A DNA stretch of 64,000 nucleotides from Rhodococcus sp. RD6.2. GTDB lineage: Bacteria; Actinomycetota; Actinomycetes; Mycobacteriales; Mycobacteriaceae. Shown in pieces: positions 19,725 to 27,477 of the stretch (position 1 is the first letter of the stretch; each line of letters begins with the position of its first letter). A program made the translations under genes and the position numbers. The notes under the pieces are model-generated. The model did not search any database. It had not been told where the DNA came from and saw nothing but the letters and a program-made list of their open reading frames with translations. The stretch is taken from contig NZ_CVQP01000001.1 of the NCBI RefSeq assembly GCF_001040705.1, positions 1-64,000 of the forward strand, written 5' to 3'.

Positions 19725-21535
19725 GGTCGCGCCACCGACTCGGTCCGGGGTGTGCTCTGCATCAGGGTCTCCTTCGAATCCGACTCCAGTGTCCACCTCA
19801 CCTCGAACGGAATGGGGCCGTTCGGCAGCCACGGCTGCTCGGCGACCGCGTCGGCGACGCGGTAGGTGCCCCGTTCGATCACGCCGAGCGCGGCATCGAT
19901 CACCCGGTACTCCTGCACGCCCTTGTGGATCGGCTGGGACTCGATCCAGGCGATCACGAACTCTCCGGGAGCGAAATTGCAGCGGCGCTGGAGTGCTGCG
20001 ATCAGGTGTTCGTTGTGCAGGTGACCGTCGCCGAAATTGAACGCCACCAACGAGTTACAGCTGAACTCTGCCTCCCGCAGGGTGTAGGTGTCGATGTCGT
20101 CACCGAGGTGGTTGATCATCAGCGACAGCAGCGCACGGCCCTGGCTGTGCATCGACCTCCAGCCGAGGAGTTGATGCATCACGACGTCGGCGACCTCGGG
20201 CGGGTACGACGCGAGCAGCTGCGTGCGGGTGTTCTTCGTGGGCCGGGTGACGAACCGGTCGAGCTTGTCCTCGGCGCCGGGCGCGAACGCCCACGTCGCC
20301 GAGGCCCAGTTGCCCGCGTACTGCCGCATCGACGGCAGGAACGAGACCAGGTCGGGCCGCAGGTTGCCGAGGATCGGGAAGAAGACCAGTGCCGCGACCA
20401 CGCCCGCGGTCAGCCACGGTGAGGACATGTCACCGAGCCCGTACCCGTTCCAGGTGGGGAAGCCCACGAAGAGGAACACCGAGGCGTAGGCGAAGAGCAC
20501 GTTCCATTCGAGCGGCACCGCGAGCGGGAACGTGGACAGGATGAACAGGTGGAACGCGACCATCAGCACCACCGCGATCAGCGTCACCGTCCGGTTGGTG
20601 GAGAACAGCAGCACCAGCGGGGTGGCGACCTCGACGAGGGTGCCGAGGACGTGCGCGACGCCGCCCGCCGCCTTCGACGGCCGCAGGTCCTCCGGGAAGT
20701 TGCGGTAGTGAGCGCGTTTGATCGCCTTCGACGGTATCCACGGGGTGTTGCTCAGCATCGGCGGAACCACCATCGAGAAGTGGTGGCCGAGCTTCGAGAC
20801 TCCGGCGCCGATCCACACGGACACGATGAGCAGCTTGAGCGCGATGATCATGTCCACGAACGGCAGCGTCGCGAAGAACACCATCGCAGGCAGGTACTGC
20901 TCGCTGCGGGCGGCGATGAAGATCACCTTGTCACGCAGTCCGAGCACGATCAGCAGCACGATGACCGGGACCACGGCCGCGGGACGCACCAGGCCCGAGT
21001 TGTCCGCAACCGCCGCATCGAGCGAGGCCGTGTGCACACCCGGAAGTACAAGCGACACCACGAGAGTGGCCAGCAGGCCGGCGTACAGGGCCACGTCGAC
21101 CGGAGTGCGGGTGTCCCCGGAGGTGAGCGGGACCTTGCCGGGCCACGGAGGAAGCCGGATCGTCCCGGGTCGCAGCCAGTACAGGATGCCACCGGTCATC
21201 GGCGTGAAGTGGCCGGCCAATGGGCCCCACGAACCCGCCAGCCCCACCGATTCGAGCAGCACCGTCCACAGAATCAGCTTCTGGTAGACGATCGGGTCGT
21301 TCCACCACACTCCGACGTCGATCGGGTTCAACCCCGACGTCAGGGTCGCGATGGAGACGCCCGCGCCGATGTACACGAACAGCAGTTTGAGGATGTAGAT
21401 CGTGTGCACCATCTTCGGGGTGCCGAAGCCGTGATCGACCCAGTGCGTCGACATGGCTCGAATCCGGTCGAGGAACGGGCGGTCGAGGAAGGTCGCCGGA
21501 TCGACGTCAGGGAAGTTCCCGGTCTTGAATCCCAT
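19721..21535 (-). CDS. DUF3556 multi-pass membrane protein
   Basis: A 604-residue protein with about nine or ten transmembrane helices in the first 400 residues (for example LKLLFVYIGAGVSIATL, LLIVLGLRDKVIFIAARSEQ, LIAVVLMVAFHLFIL) and a soluble C-terminal domain of about 200 residues (SCNSLVAFNFGDGHLHNEHL). It matches the actinobacterial DUF3556 family, whose function is unknown. The start ATG 21535 has a good ribosome binding site (AGGAGA) and begins MGFKTGNFPDVDPATFLDRP. It lies 107 bp after the acyl-CoA ligase and overlaps the oxidoreductase by 4 bp. Being sandwiched between a ligase and an FAD oxidoreductase suggests handling of a lipid substrate at the membrane. Confidence 0.88.
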   Translation of the reverse strand: MGFKTGNFPDVDPATFLDRPFLDRIRAMSTHWVDHGFGTPKMVHTIYILKLLFVYIGAGVSIATLTSGLNPIDVGVWWNDPIVYQKLILWTVLLESVGLAGSWGPLAGHFTPMTGGILYWLRPGTIRLPPWPGKVPLTSGDTRTPVDVALYAGLLATLVVSLVLPGVHTASLDAAVADNSGLVRPAAVVPVIVLLIVLGLRDKVIFIAARSEQYLPAMVFFATLPFVDMIIALKLLIVSVWIGAGVSKLGHHFSMVVPPMLSNTPWIPSKAIKRAHYRNFPEDLRPSKAAGGVAHVLGTLVEVATPLVLLFSTNRTVTLIAVVLMVAFHLFILSTFPLAVPLEWNVLFAYASVFLFVGFPTWNGYGLGDMSSPWLTAGVVAALVFFPILGNLRPDLVSFLPSMRQYAGNWASATWAFAPGAEDKLDRFVTRPTKNTRTQLLASYPPEVADVVMHQLLGWRSMHSQGRALLSLMINHLGDDIDTYTLREAEFSCNSLVAFNFGDGHLHNEHLIAALQRRCNFAPGEFVIAWIESQPIHKGVQEYRVIDAALGVIERGTYRVADAVAEQPWLPNGPIPFEVRWTLESDSKETLMQSTPRTESVARP

Positions 21536-21642
21536 CGGATTCTCCTGGTTCTCTCGGGTTGTCGGGCTGCTGGGTGTTTCTCGGGTAGGGGGCATCGCCC
21601 CGGGTGTGCCCGAGGTCGATGTGGTGGGAGGTGTGGGTCGGG

Positions 21643-23106
21643 TCAGCCGACGTTCGCGGGGGAGTGGCGGCGACGCAGCGTCGGCTTGTCGATCTTGCCG
21701 ACCGGGTTGCGGGGAAGCGCCTCGACCACGTGAATCTCCGTCGGCAGTTTGACCTTCGCGATCCGGTCGCGCAGGTGGTCGGTGAGCTCCGCCGCGGTCG
21801 CGGTCGCGTCCGGGTAGATCACGACGTAGGCGACCGGCACCTCGCCGTACAACTGGTGGGGTGCGCCGACGACGGCCGATTCGAGCACTGCCCCGTGCGT
21901 GGCGAGGGCGTTCTCGATTTCCTTCGGATAGATGTTCTCGCCGCCGCGGATGATCATGTCCTTGATCCGGTCGACGAGGACGAGATGGCCGTCCTCGTCG
22001 ATCCTGCCGACGTCGCCGGTGTGCAGCCATCCGTCAACCACCGTGCGGGCGGTGTCATCGGGGCGCCCGAGGTAGCCGGACATGACATTCGGCCCCGCCA
22101 CCAGGACTTCGCCGACGGCGCCTTGCGGGAGGAGTTCTCCGTTCGGGCCCGCGATCGCGATGCGCTGGCCGGGCAGGGCGGGCCCGACCGTCCCGAGCTT
22201 GCGGGGGCCGTCGACCGGATTGCACGTCGACGCGCACGTGCCCTCTGTCAGCCCGTAGCCCTCGACGACGACCAGGCCGAGCGTCGCCTCCGCGCGCTCG
22301 AGCAGTTCCTTCGAGATCGGCGCCGCGCCGCACACCCCGAACCGCAGGGACGACACGTCGCGGTCCGCGGCGCCCGGTTGGGAGGCCAGCAGCGCGTAGA
22401 TCGTCGGCACCGCGGAGAAGTACGTCGGCCGGAGCCGCGCGACGTCGTCGAAGAATCTGGAAGCCGAGAAGTGGCCGGTGACACTGAGCTGACCGCCGAC
22501 CCGCATCGGAGCGAGAAAGCTGACGCAGATCGCGTTCACGTGGAACAGCGGCAGCACCAGCATGCAGTGGTCGTCGGCGGTCAGCGTGAAGGTCTGCACC
22601 ATCGCCCCGGTCATGTAGTGCAGATTGTCGTGGTCGAGCATCACGCCCTTCGGTCGTCCCGTCGAGCCCGACGTGTAGATCAGCAACGCGAGGTCCGCGC
22701 CCGCAGGCGGCGGCGGAGCGATCCAGCCCGGATCGACCACGAGCTCCATGTCCGCGACAGTGATCGTCGGCCGCCCGTCGGTGCGGTCACCCTCCTGGGC
22801 GGTGACCACGAGAACGGCTGCGGCGTCGTCGATCTGGTACTGCGCCTCGGTCTCGGTGAAGTTCGGATTGACGGGGGTCGCGGCGGCACCGAGGCGCCAC
22901 GCCGCCATCAGTGCGACGAGCAGTTCGACCCGGTTGGGCAGCACGACGGCGACGGTGTCACCGCGGCGGAGTCCGGATCGGTGCAACTGTGCAGCGAACG
23001 CGTCGACCCGATCCGCGAACTCCCGGTACGTCAACTCGGTGTGGTCGTCACGCACGCAGGGTGAATCGCCGTGGTCGGCAACGGTGTCCCACGCGAAATA
23101 GCTCAT
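21643..23106 (-). CDS. Acyl-CoA ligase (AMP-forming), FadD-like
   Basis: A 487-residue ANL-superfamily ligase. The P-loop YTSGSTGRPKGVM, the A5 motif VVVEGYGLTEGTCAST, the A7/A8 segment GWLHTGDVGRIDEDGHLVLVDRIKDMI and the catalytic C-terminal lysine in ALPRNPVGKIDKPTLRRR are all intact. It activates a carboxylic acid as acyl-AMP and then acyl-CoA; the acid cannot be deduced. The start is ATG 23106 (MSYFAWDTVADHGD); a GTG two codons upstream is also possible. It is the first gene of the minus-strand island and diverges from the secreted lipase across 253 bp with clustered inverted repeats. Confidence 0.9.
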   Translation of the reverse strand: MSYFAWDTVADHGDSPCVRDDHTELTYREFADRVDAFAAQLHRSGLRRGDTVAVVLPNRVELLVALMAAWRLGAAATPVNPNFTETEAQYQIDDAAAVLVVTAQEGDRTDGRPTITVADMELVVDPGWIAPPPPAGADLALLIYTSGSTGRPKGVMLDHDNLHYMTGAMVQTFTLTADDHCMLVLPLFHVNAICVSFLAPMRVGGQLSVTGHFSASRFFDDVARLRPTYFSAVPTIYALLASQPGAADRDVSSLRFGVCGAAPISKELLERAEATLGLVVVEGYGLTEGTCASTCNPVDGPRKLGTVGPALPGQRIAIAGPNGELLPQGAVGEVLVAGPNVMSGYLGRPDDTARTVVDGWLHTGDVGRIDEDGHLVLVDRIKDMIIRGGENIYPKEIENALATHGAVLESAVVGAPHQLYGEVPVAYVVIYPDATATAAELTDHLRDRIAKVKLPTEIHVVEALPRNPVGKIDKPTLRRRHSPANVG

Positions 23107-23207
23107 GTTCACGACGTTCTCGCAATCCGTTCGGGGTGTGACCACCGACACTATTGACGCGGTGATGGGTGAGAAACGGCCTGCGAGGCCAGACTTCGCG
23201 CCGCGGT

Positions 23208-23289
23208 TTGTCCTCCCGGGACAAGTCGGGTGGTCGCGGCCAGGCCGTCGGGCGGCGCGGACCTGGTCAGTTGTCTTGGACAATTGTCC
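23208..23289. promoter_or_regulatory. Cluster of TTGTC/GACAA operator-like half-sites
   Basis: In the 253-bp divergent region between the acyl-CoA ligase and the lipase there are five TTGTC/GACAA half-sites. They form TTGTCC-N5-GGACAA (23208-23224), TTGTC-N3-GACAA (23271-23283) and the perfect 12-bp palindrome GGACAATTGTCC (23278-23289). Such overlapping dyads are typical of a dimeric regulator binding site. The PucR-type regulator at the end of the ligase operon is the obvious candidate binder, by inference only. Confidence 0.6.
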
Positions 23290-23335
23290 TGGTCACGGCC
23301 TGGACGTGGCGGATCGCGAATCCTAGGAATTGGAC

Positions 23336-23349
23336 TGAAACTTGTTCTA
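23336..23349. promoter_or_regulatory. KstR-like site upstream of secreted lipase
   Basis: TGAAACTTGTTCTA fits the palindromic KstR pattern TnnAACnnGTTnnA at every fixed position. It ends 10 nt before the lipase start codon, overlapping the expected leader, where a bound repressor could block transcription. KstR is the TetR repressor of cholesterol catabolism in rhodococci and mycobacteria (established). Whether this site is bound is inference. Confidence 0.55.
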
Positions 23350-23359
23350 GGTTCGGCTG

Positions 23360-24781
23360 ATGCCATCCAACACACATCGAGGGTCCGCCCGGTCCGCCCG
23401 GGCCCTTGTGCGCGGCTGGCGAGGGCACGGCGTCCGTGCCCTCGCCGTCGCGGTCGTGGCCGCAGGTTCGCTCCTCCCCGCCGCGGCCCTCTCGCCCGCC
23501 GCAGCCACACCGAACCGCGTCGACGACTTCTACGTCCCGCCCGAAGGGTTCGCCGATGTCGAGCCGGGAACGGTCCTGCGCTCCCGCGAGATCCAGCCTT
23601 CGGCACTCCAACTGGTGCCGATGAAGGTGCGTGCCTGGCAGCTGCTGTACCGGACGACCGATTCGAACGGCAGTCCCTACGCCGCGGTCACCACGGTCCT
23701 CGAGCGCAACGGCGACAGCGCCCCCGCCGCCGTCCTGTCCTACGACAGCATGATCGACGCGATCGCCCCCGACTGCATGCCCTCGCGGGTGCTCCAGACC
23801 GGTGCGCCCTGGTTCAACGTCACGGGCGAGACCGGCCCCGTGGCCCTGTCGACGACGGCGAGCGAGGTTCCGATGATCGCCGCAGGCCTGGAACAGAACT
23901 GGGTGGTGTCGGTCCCGGACCTCGGCGGCATCGAGAATCGGTTCCTCACGCCCCGCGAGCCGGGCTACGTCGCTTTGGACGGCGTGCGCGCCGTCCAGAA
24001 CTTCGAGCAGATCGACGCGGTGGATCGGAACACGCCTGCACTCTTCTGGGGCTACTCCGGCGGCGGGATCGCGACCAGCTGGGCTGCAGAGGTCCAGCCC
24101 ACCTATGCGTCCGAACTGCGGGTGGCGGGGATGGCGATCGGCGCTCCGGTGCCGGACTTCGCTGCAGCCGTCCGTCAGGGGAACGGCTCCCTGGTCGCAG
24201 GACTCGTCGCGATCGGCCTGGCCGGGCTCGCGCAGGATTCCCCCGAGTTCACCACGCTGCTCGACAGGTACCTGACCCCCGCGGGCAAGCAGGCGGCCCT
24301 GGCAGCGGCGGCCGACTGCACGCCGCAGAACCTCCTCTCGTTCCCGTTCACCAACTTCGACAGCCTCATGACCGTGCCGTTGACGGAGGTGCTCGCCGAC
24401 CCGTTGACCCGGCGACTGCTCGACGAGCGTGCACTGGGCACGACGGCGCCGACAGCGCCGGTCTACCTCTACAACGGCATCAACGACGAGCTGAGCACCA
24501 TCGCGTCGGCCGACGGGCTCGTCGATCGGTACTGTCGCGGCGGGACCGCCGTCACCTACCAGCGAGACCCGTTCCCGAATGTGCTCTCGGCGCACACCGC
24601 GCTGTGGGCGCTGGGCGCGCCGGCGGCACTCGCGTGGCTCCGGGGGCAGGTCGACGATCCCGGCGCGACCCGCACGTGCACAACCCAGACCCTGTCCGCC
24701 ATCTCGACACCCGAGGCGCTGGACACTCTGGGCCCCGACTACATCGGCGGCACGGTCAAGGCGATCCTCGACGGACGCTAG
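23360..24781 (+). CDS. Secreted lipase (LIP family)
   Basis: A 473-residue exported alpha/beta hydrolase of the secretory lipase family (Pfam LIP type). A long signal peptide with a twin-basic N-region and hydrophobic core (VRALAVAVVAAGSLLPAAAL) ends near residue 50. The nucleophile elbow is WGYSGGGIATSW with Ser233. The catalytic Asp is probably in YNGINDEL and the His in NVLSAHTALWALGAPAALAW. Family members hydrolyse triacylglycerols or esters outside the cell. It is divergent from the acyl-CoA ligase and may supply fatty acids for it. Its stop codon shares a CTAG with the convergent dinG stop. Confidence 0.9.
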   Translation: MPSNTHRGSARSARALVRGWRGHGVRALAVAVVAAGSLLPAAALSPAAATPNRVDDFYVPPEGFADVEPGTVLRSREIQPSALQLVPMKVRAWQLLYRTTDSNGSPYAAVTTVLERNGDSAPAAVLSYDSMIDAIAPDCMPSRVLQTGAPWFNVTGETGPVALSTTASEVPMIAAGLEQNWVVSVPDLGGIENRFLTPREPGYVALDGVRAVQNFEQIDAVDRNTPALFWGYSGGGIATSWAAEVQPTYASELRVAGMAIGAPVPDFAAAVRQGNGSLVAGLVAIGLAGLAQDSPEFTTLLDRYLTPAGKQAALAAAADCTPQNLLSFPFTNFDSLMTVPLTEVLADPLTRRLLDERALGTTAPTAPVYLYNGINDELSTIASADGLVDRYCRGGTAVTYQRDPFPNVLSAHTALWALGAPAALAWLRGQVDDPGATRTCTTQTLSAISTPEALDTLGPDYIGGTVKAILDGR

Positions 24782-26811
24782 CCGCCGGCGAGCCTGGTAA
24801 GCGCCTTGCGCACGACCTCCGGGTCGGACGTCTCCCAGAACGGCGGCAGTGAGGCACGCAGGTAGCCGCCATACCGCGCCGTCGCCAGCCGCGAATCGAG
24901 TACCGCGACAACGCCTTTGTCATCCACGCTGCGCAGCAGTCGGCCCACGCCCTGGGCCAGCAGCAGCGCAGCGTGGTTGGCGGCGACCGCGAGAAAGCCA
25001 TTGCCGCCGCGTGATTCGACGGCACGTTGACGCGCCGCGAGCAGCGGGTCGTCGGGCCGCGGGAAGGGGATCCGGTCCAGGATCACCAGTGACAGCGACG
25101 GGCCGGGAACATCCACGCCCTGCCAGAGTGACAGGGTGCCGAACAGCGATGTCGCCTCGTCCTCCGCGAACTTGCGCACCAGCTGTCCCGTCGCGTCCTC
25201 GCCCTGGCACAGCACCGGCGTGCTCAGGCGCGAACGCATCTCCGCAGCCGCTGCCTTCGCCGCCCGCGTCGACGAGAACAGGCCCAGGGTGCGGCCACCC
25301 GCGGCGGCGACCAACGCCTCGATCTCGTCGAGCACACGCGGGGTCAGTCCGTCGCGGCCCGGCGGCGGAAGATGCTTGGCCACGTACAGGATTCCGGCCT
25401 TGGCGTGGTCGAACGGTGATCCGACGTCGAGTGCGTTCCACTTGACCGTCGACTCGTCCGACGGCGCCTCAGTGGCCGTCGCCATCGCGGTGTCGCTGCG
25501 CACCGGCGCCTGAGCGGGCAGGCCCCAGTCCACGGCGAGACCGTCGAACGAGCCACCGACCGTCAGTGTCGCCGACGTCAGCACCACCGTCGACTCGTCG
25601 AACAGGCGCGAGCGCAGCAGACCACCGACGGACAGCGGGGCGATCCGCACGAGCTTGCCGCGACGCTCCTCGTCGGCGAGCCACACCACGTCCCGGCGCG
25701 TGGCGGGATCGGGTTCGTCGAATGCGGTCAGCACGCGAACCGCGCTGTCGTGCACCTCGTCAACCGCCGCGAGCGCGGCCGTCCGGGCCGCCGCCGACTC
25801 CGGGTCCGCCGCCGCCTGGCCCGGCCTGGACGGCCCGATGGCGGTGCGCACCGCCCACGCCGCATCGCGGACCAGCGCCAACGCCTGCCCGGCGCCGTCA
25901 GGCAGGTGCTCCCAGCGTCCCGCGGGCAGCTCGTCGAGGATCGCCGTCCACGCCTCGGACGACGCCTCCAGCCGGTCTGCATCCTGCTCCTCGACCAGCT
26001 TCCCGCAGCGCCGCGCTGCGGCGCTGATCGTTGCGGGCGCCAACTCCGCCGTTGCGACACCGGTGACGCGGTCCACGAGTTCGTGCGCCTCGTCGATCAC
26101 CACCACGTCGTGTTCGGGCAGCACCGCGATCCCCGAGATCGCGTCGATCGCCAGCAGCGCATGATTGGTGACCACGATGTCGACCCGCGCCGACTCGAGC
26201 CGGGCCCGCTCCGCGAAGCAGTCCTCGCCGATCGGGCAACGCGCCTTACCGAGGCATTCGCGAGAGGTGACGCTGACCTGCCGCCACGCCTGGTCGCTGA
26301 CGCCGGGCACGACCTCGTCGCGGTCCCCGGTCTCGGTGTCCGAGGACCACGCGGTCAGTCGCTTCACTTCGCGGCCCAGTCGTGACACCGCGAACGCGTC
26401 GAACAGTTCGGCCTCTGCGGCCGGCTCGTCCGCCATGCCGCTGTGCACCTTGTTCATGCACAGGTAGTTGTTGCGCCCCTTGAGGATCGCGAACCGCGGC
26501 TCCCGGCCGAGCGGCTTCTTCAGTGCCTTCGCCAACCGGGGCAGATCCCGGTCGACGAGCTGACGCTGCAGCGCGATCGTCGCCGTCGAGATCACCACCG
26601 TGCGCCCCGACTCCACCGCGTGCCGCACACTCGGCACCAGGTAGGCCAGCGACTTGCCGGTACCGGTACCCGCCTGCACAGCGAGATGCTCGCCCGACTC
26701 GATCGCATGCGCGACCGCCGATGCCATCGTCAGCTGGTTCCGTCGTTCGGCGCCGCCGAGCGCGTGCACCGCCTCGGACAGCAACTCTGGGACGGTGGGG
26801 AGTTCAGGCAC
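24778..26811 (-). CDS. dinG: ATP-dependent helicase, DinG/XPD family
   Basis: A 677-residue superfamily 2 helicase, equal to Rv1329c. Walker A AVQAGTGTGKSLAYLVP, Walker B VVVIDEAHEL, and C-terminal motif VI LLAQGVGRLLRS. Cysteines that bind the 4Fe-4S cluster of XPD-like helicases are visible in NNYLCMNKV and SRECLGKARCPIGEDCFAER (four Cys). It unwinds DNA 5' to 3' and acts on R-loops or forked structures in homologues. The start is ATG 26811. It ends in a 4-bp convergent overlap with the lipase gene. Confidence 0.94.
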   Translation of the reverse strand: MPELPTVPELLSEAVHALGGAERRNQLTMASAVAHAIESGEHLAVQAGTGTGKSLAYLVPSVRHAVESGRTVVISTATIALQRQLVDRDLPRLAKALKKPLGREPRFAILKGRNNYLCMNKVHSGMADEPAAEAELFDAFAVSRLGREVKRLTAWSSDTETGDRDEVVPGVSDQAWRQVSVTSRECLGKARCPIGEDCFAERARLESARVDIVVTNHALLAIDAISGIAVLPEHDVVVIDEAHELVDRVTGVATAELAPATISAAARRCGKLVEEQDADRLEASSEAWTAILDELPAGRWEHLPDGAGQALALVRDAAWAVRTAIGPSRPGQAAADPESAAARTAALAAVDEVHDSAVRVLTAFDEPDPATRRDVVWLADEERRGKLVRIAPLSVGGLLRSRLFDESTVVLTSATLTVGGSFDGLAVDWGLPAQAPVRSDTAMATATEAPSDESTVKWNALDVGSPFDHAKAGILYVAKHLPPPGRDGLTPRVLDEIEALVAAAGGRTLGLFSSTRAAKAAAAEMRSRLSTPVLCQGEDATGQLVRKFAEDEATSLFGTLSLWQGVDVPGPSLSLVILDRIPFPRPDDPLLAARQRAVESRGGNGFLAVAANHAALLLAQGVGRLLRSVDDKGVVAVLDSRLATARYGGYLRASLPPFWETSDPEVVRKALTRLAGG

Positions 26812-26820
26812 CCGACAAGG

Positions 26821-27453
26821 CTACTGCCCGCGGATCGGCGTGCGCCCACCACTCGTACCGCGACGCGGCGGGGGAGCCGACCAGCCGACAAGGGTGACGC
26901 CCGCGTTCTGCATCGCGGTCAGGGCCGTCCGGACCGTGTCCGGCGACACCGCGGCCGTGTAGTCGAGCAGCACCCGTGTGTCGAAGCCCTCCCGGACCGC
27001 GTCCATCGCAGTCGCGCGCACGCAGTGGTCGGTGGCGATGCCGACGATGTCGACCGCGTCGATGCCGTGGTCCTGTAGCCAGTCCGTCAGCGAGTCACCG
27101 TCGTCCGAGGCTCCCTCGAATCCCGAGTACGCCGCCGCGAAGTTGCCCTTGCCGAACACCTCCTGCACCGCGGAGGTGTCGAGCGCCGGATGGAACTCCG
27201 TCCCCGGTGTCCCCACCACACAATGCGGCGGCCAGCTGTCCCGGTAGTCGGGGTTGTCGGAGAAGTGCGGCCCCGGATCGATGTGACGGTCCGCCGTCGC
27301 GACCACTGCCGCGTACTCGGGGCGGCCCGGCGACGCCAGGTACTCGGTGACGGCTTCCGCGACCGCGGCGCCACCGGTGACCGCCAACGATCCGCCCTCA
27401 CAGAAGTCGTTCTGCACGTCCACGATCACCAGTGCCCGCGAAGTCCTCGTCAT
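26821..27453 (-). CDS. pncA: Nicotinamidase
   Basis: A 210-residue isochorismatase-fold hydrolase that deaminates nicotinamide to nicotinate for NAD salvage. Catalytic triad: Asp in IVDVQNDFCEGG, Lys in FGKGNFAAAYSGFEG and Cys in IATDHCVRATAMDA. Metal ligands Asp/His/His are in TADRHIDPGPHFSDN. It lies 24 bp after pncB and 9 bp before dinG on the same strand, so it forms a salvage pair with pncB, whose substrate it makes. In M. tuberculosis pncA is elsewhere, so this pairing differs from the otherwise shared gene order. The C-terminal 20 residues are a basic tail beyond the family core. Confidence 0.95.
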   Translation of the reverse strand: MTRTSRALVIVDVQNDFCEGGSLAVTGGAAVAEAVTEYLASPGRPEYAAVVATADRHIDPGPHFSDNPDYRDSWPPHCVVGTPGTEFHPALDTSAVQEVFGKGNFAAAYSGFEGASDDGDSLTDWLQDHGIDAVDIVGIATDHCVRATAMDAVREGFDTRVLLDYTAAVSPDTVRTALTAMQNAGVTLVGWSAPPPRRGTSGGRTPIRGQ

Positions 27454-27477
27454 GACTCCATCCTTCCCCGTTTCGCG

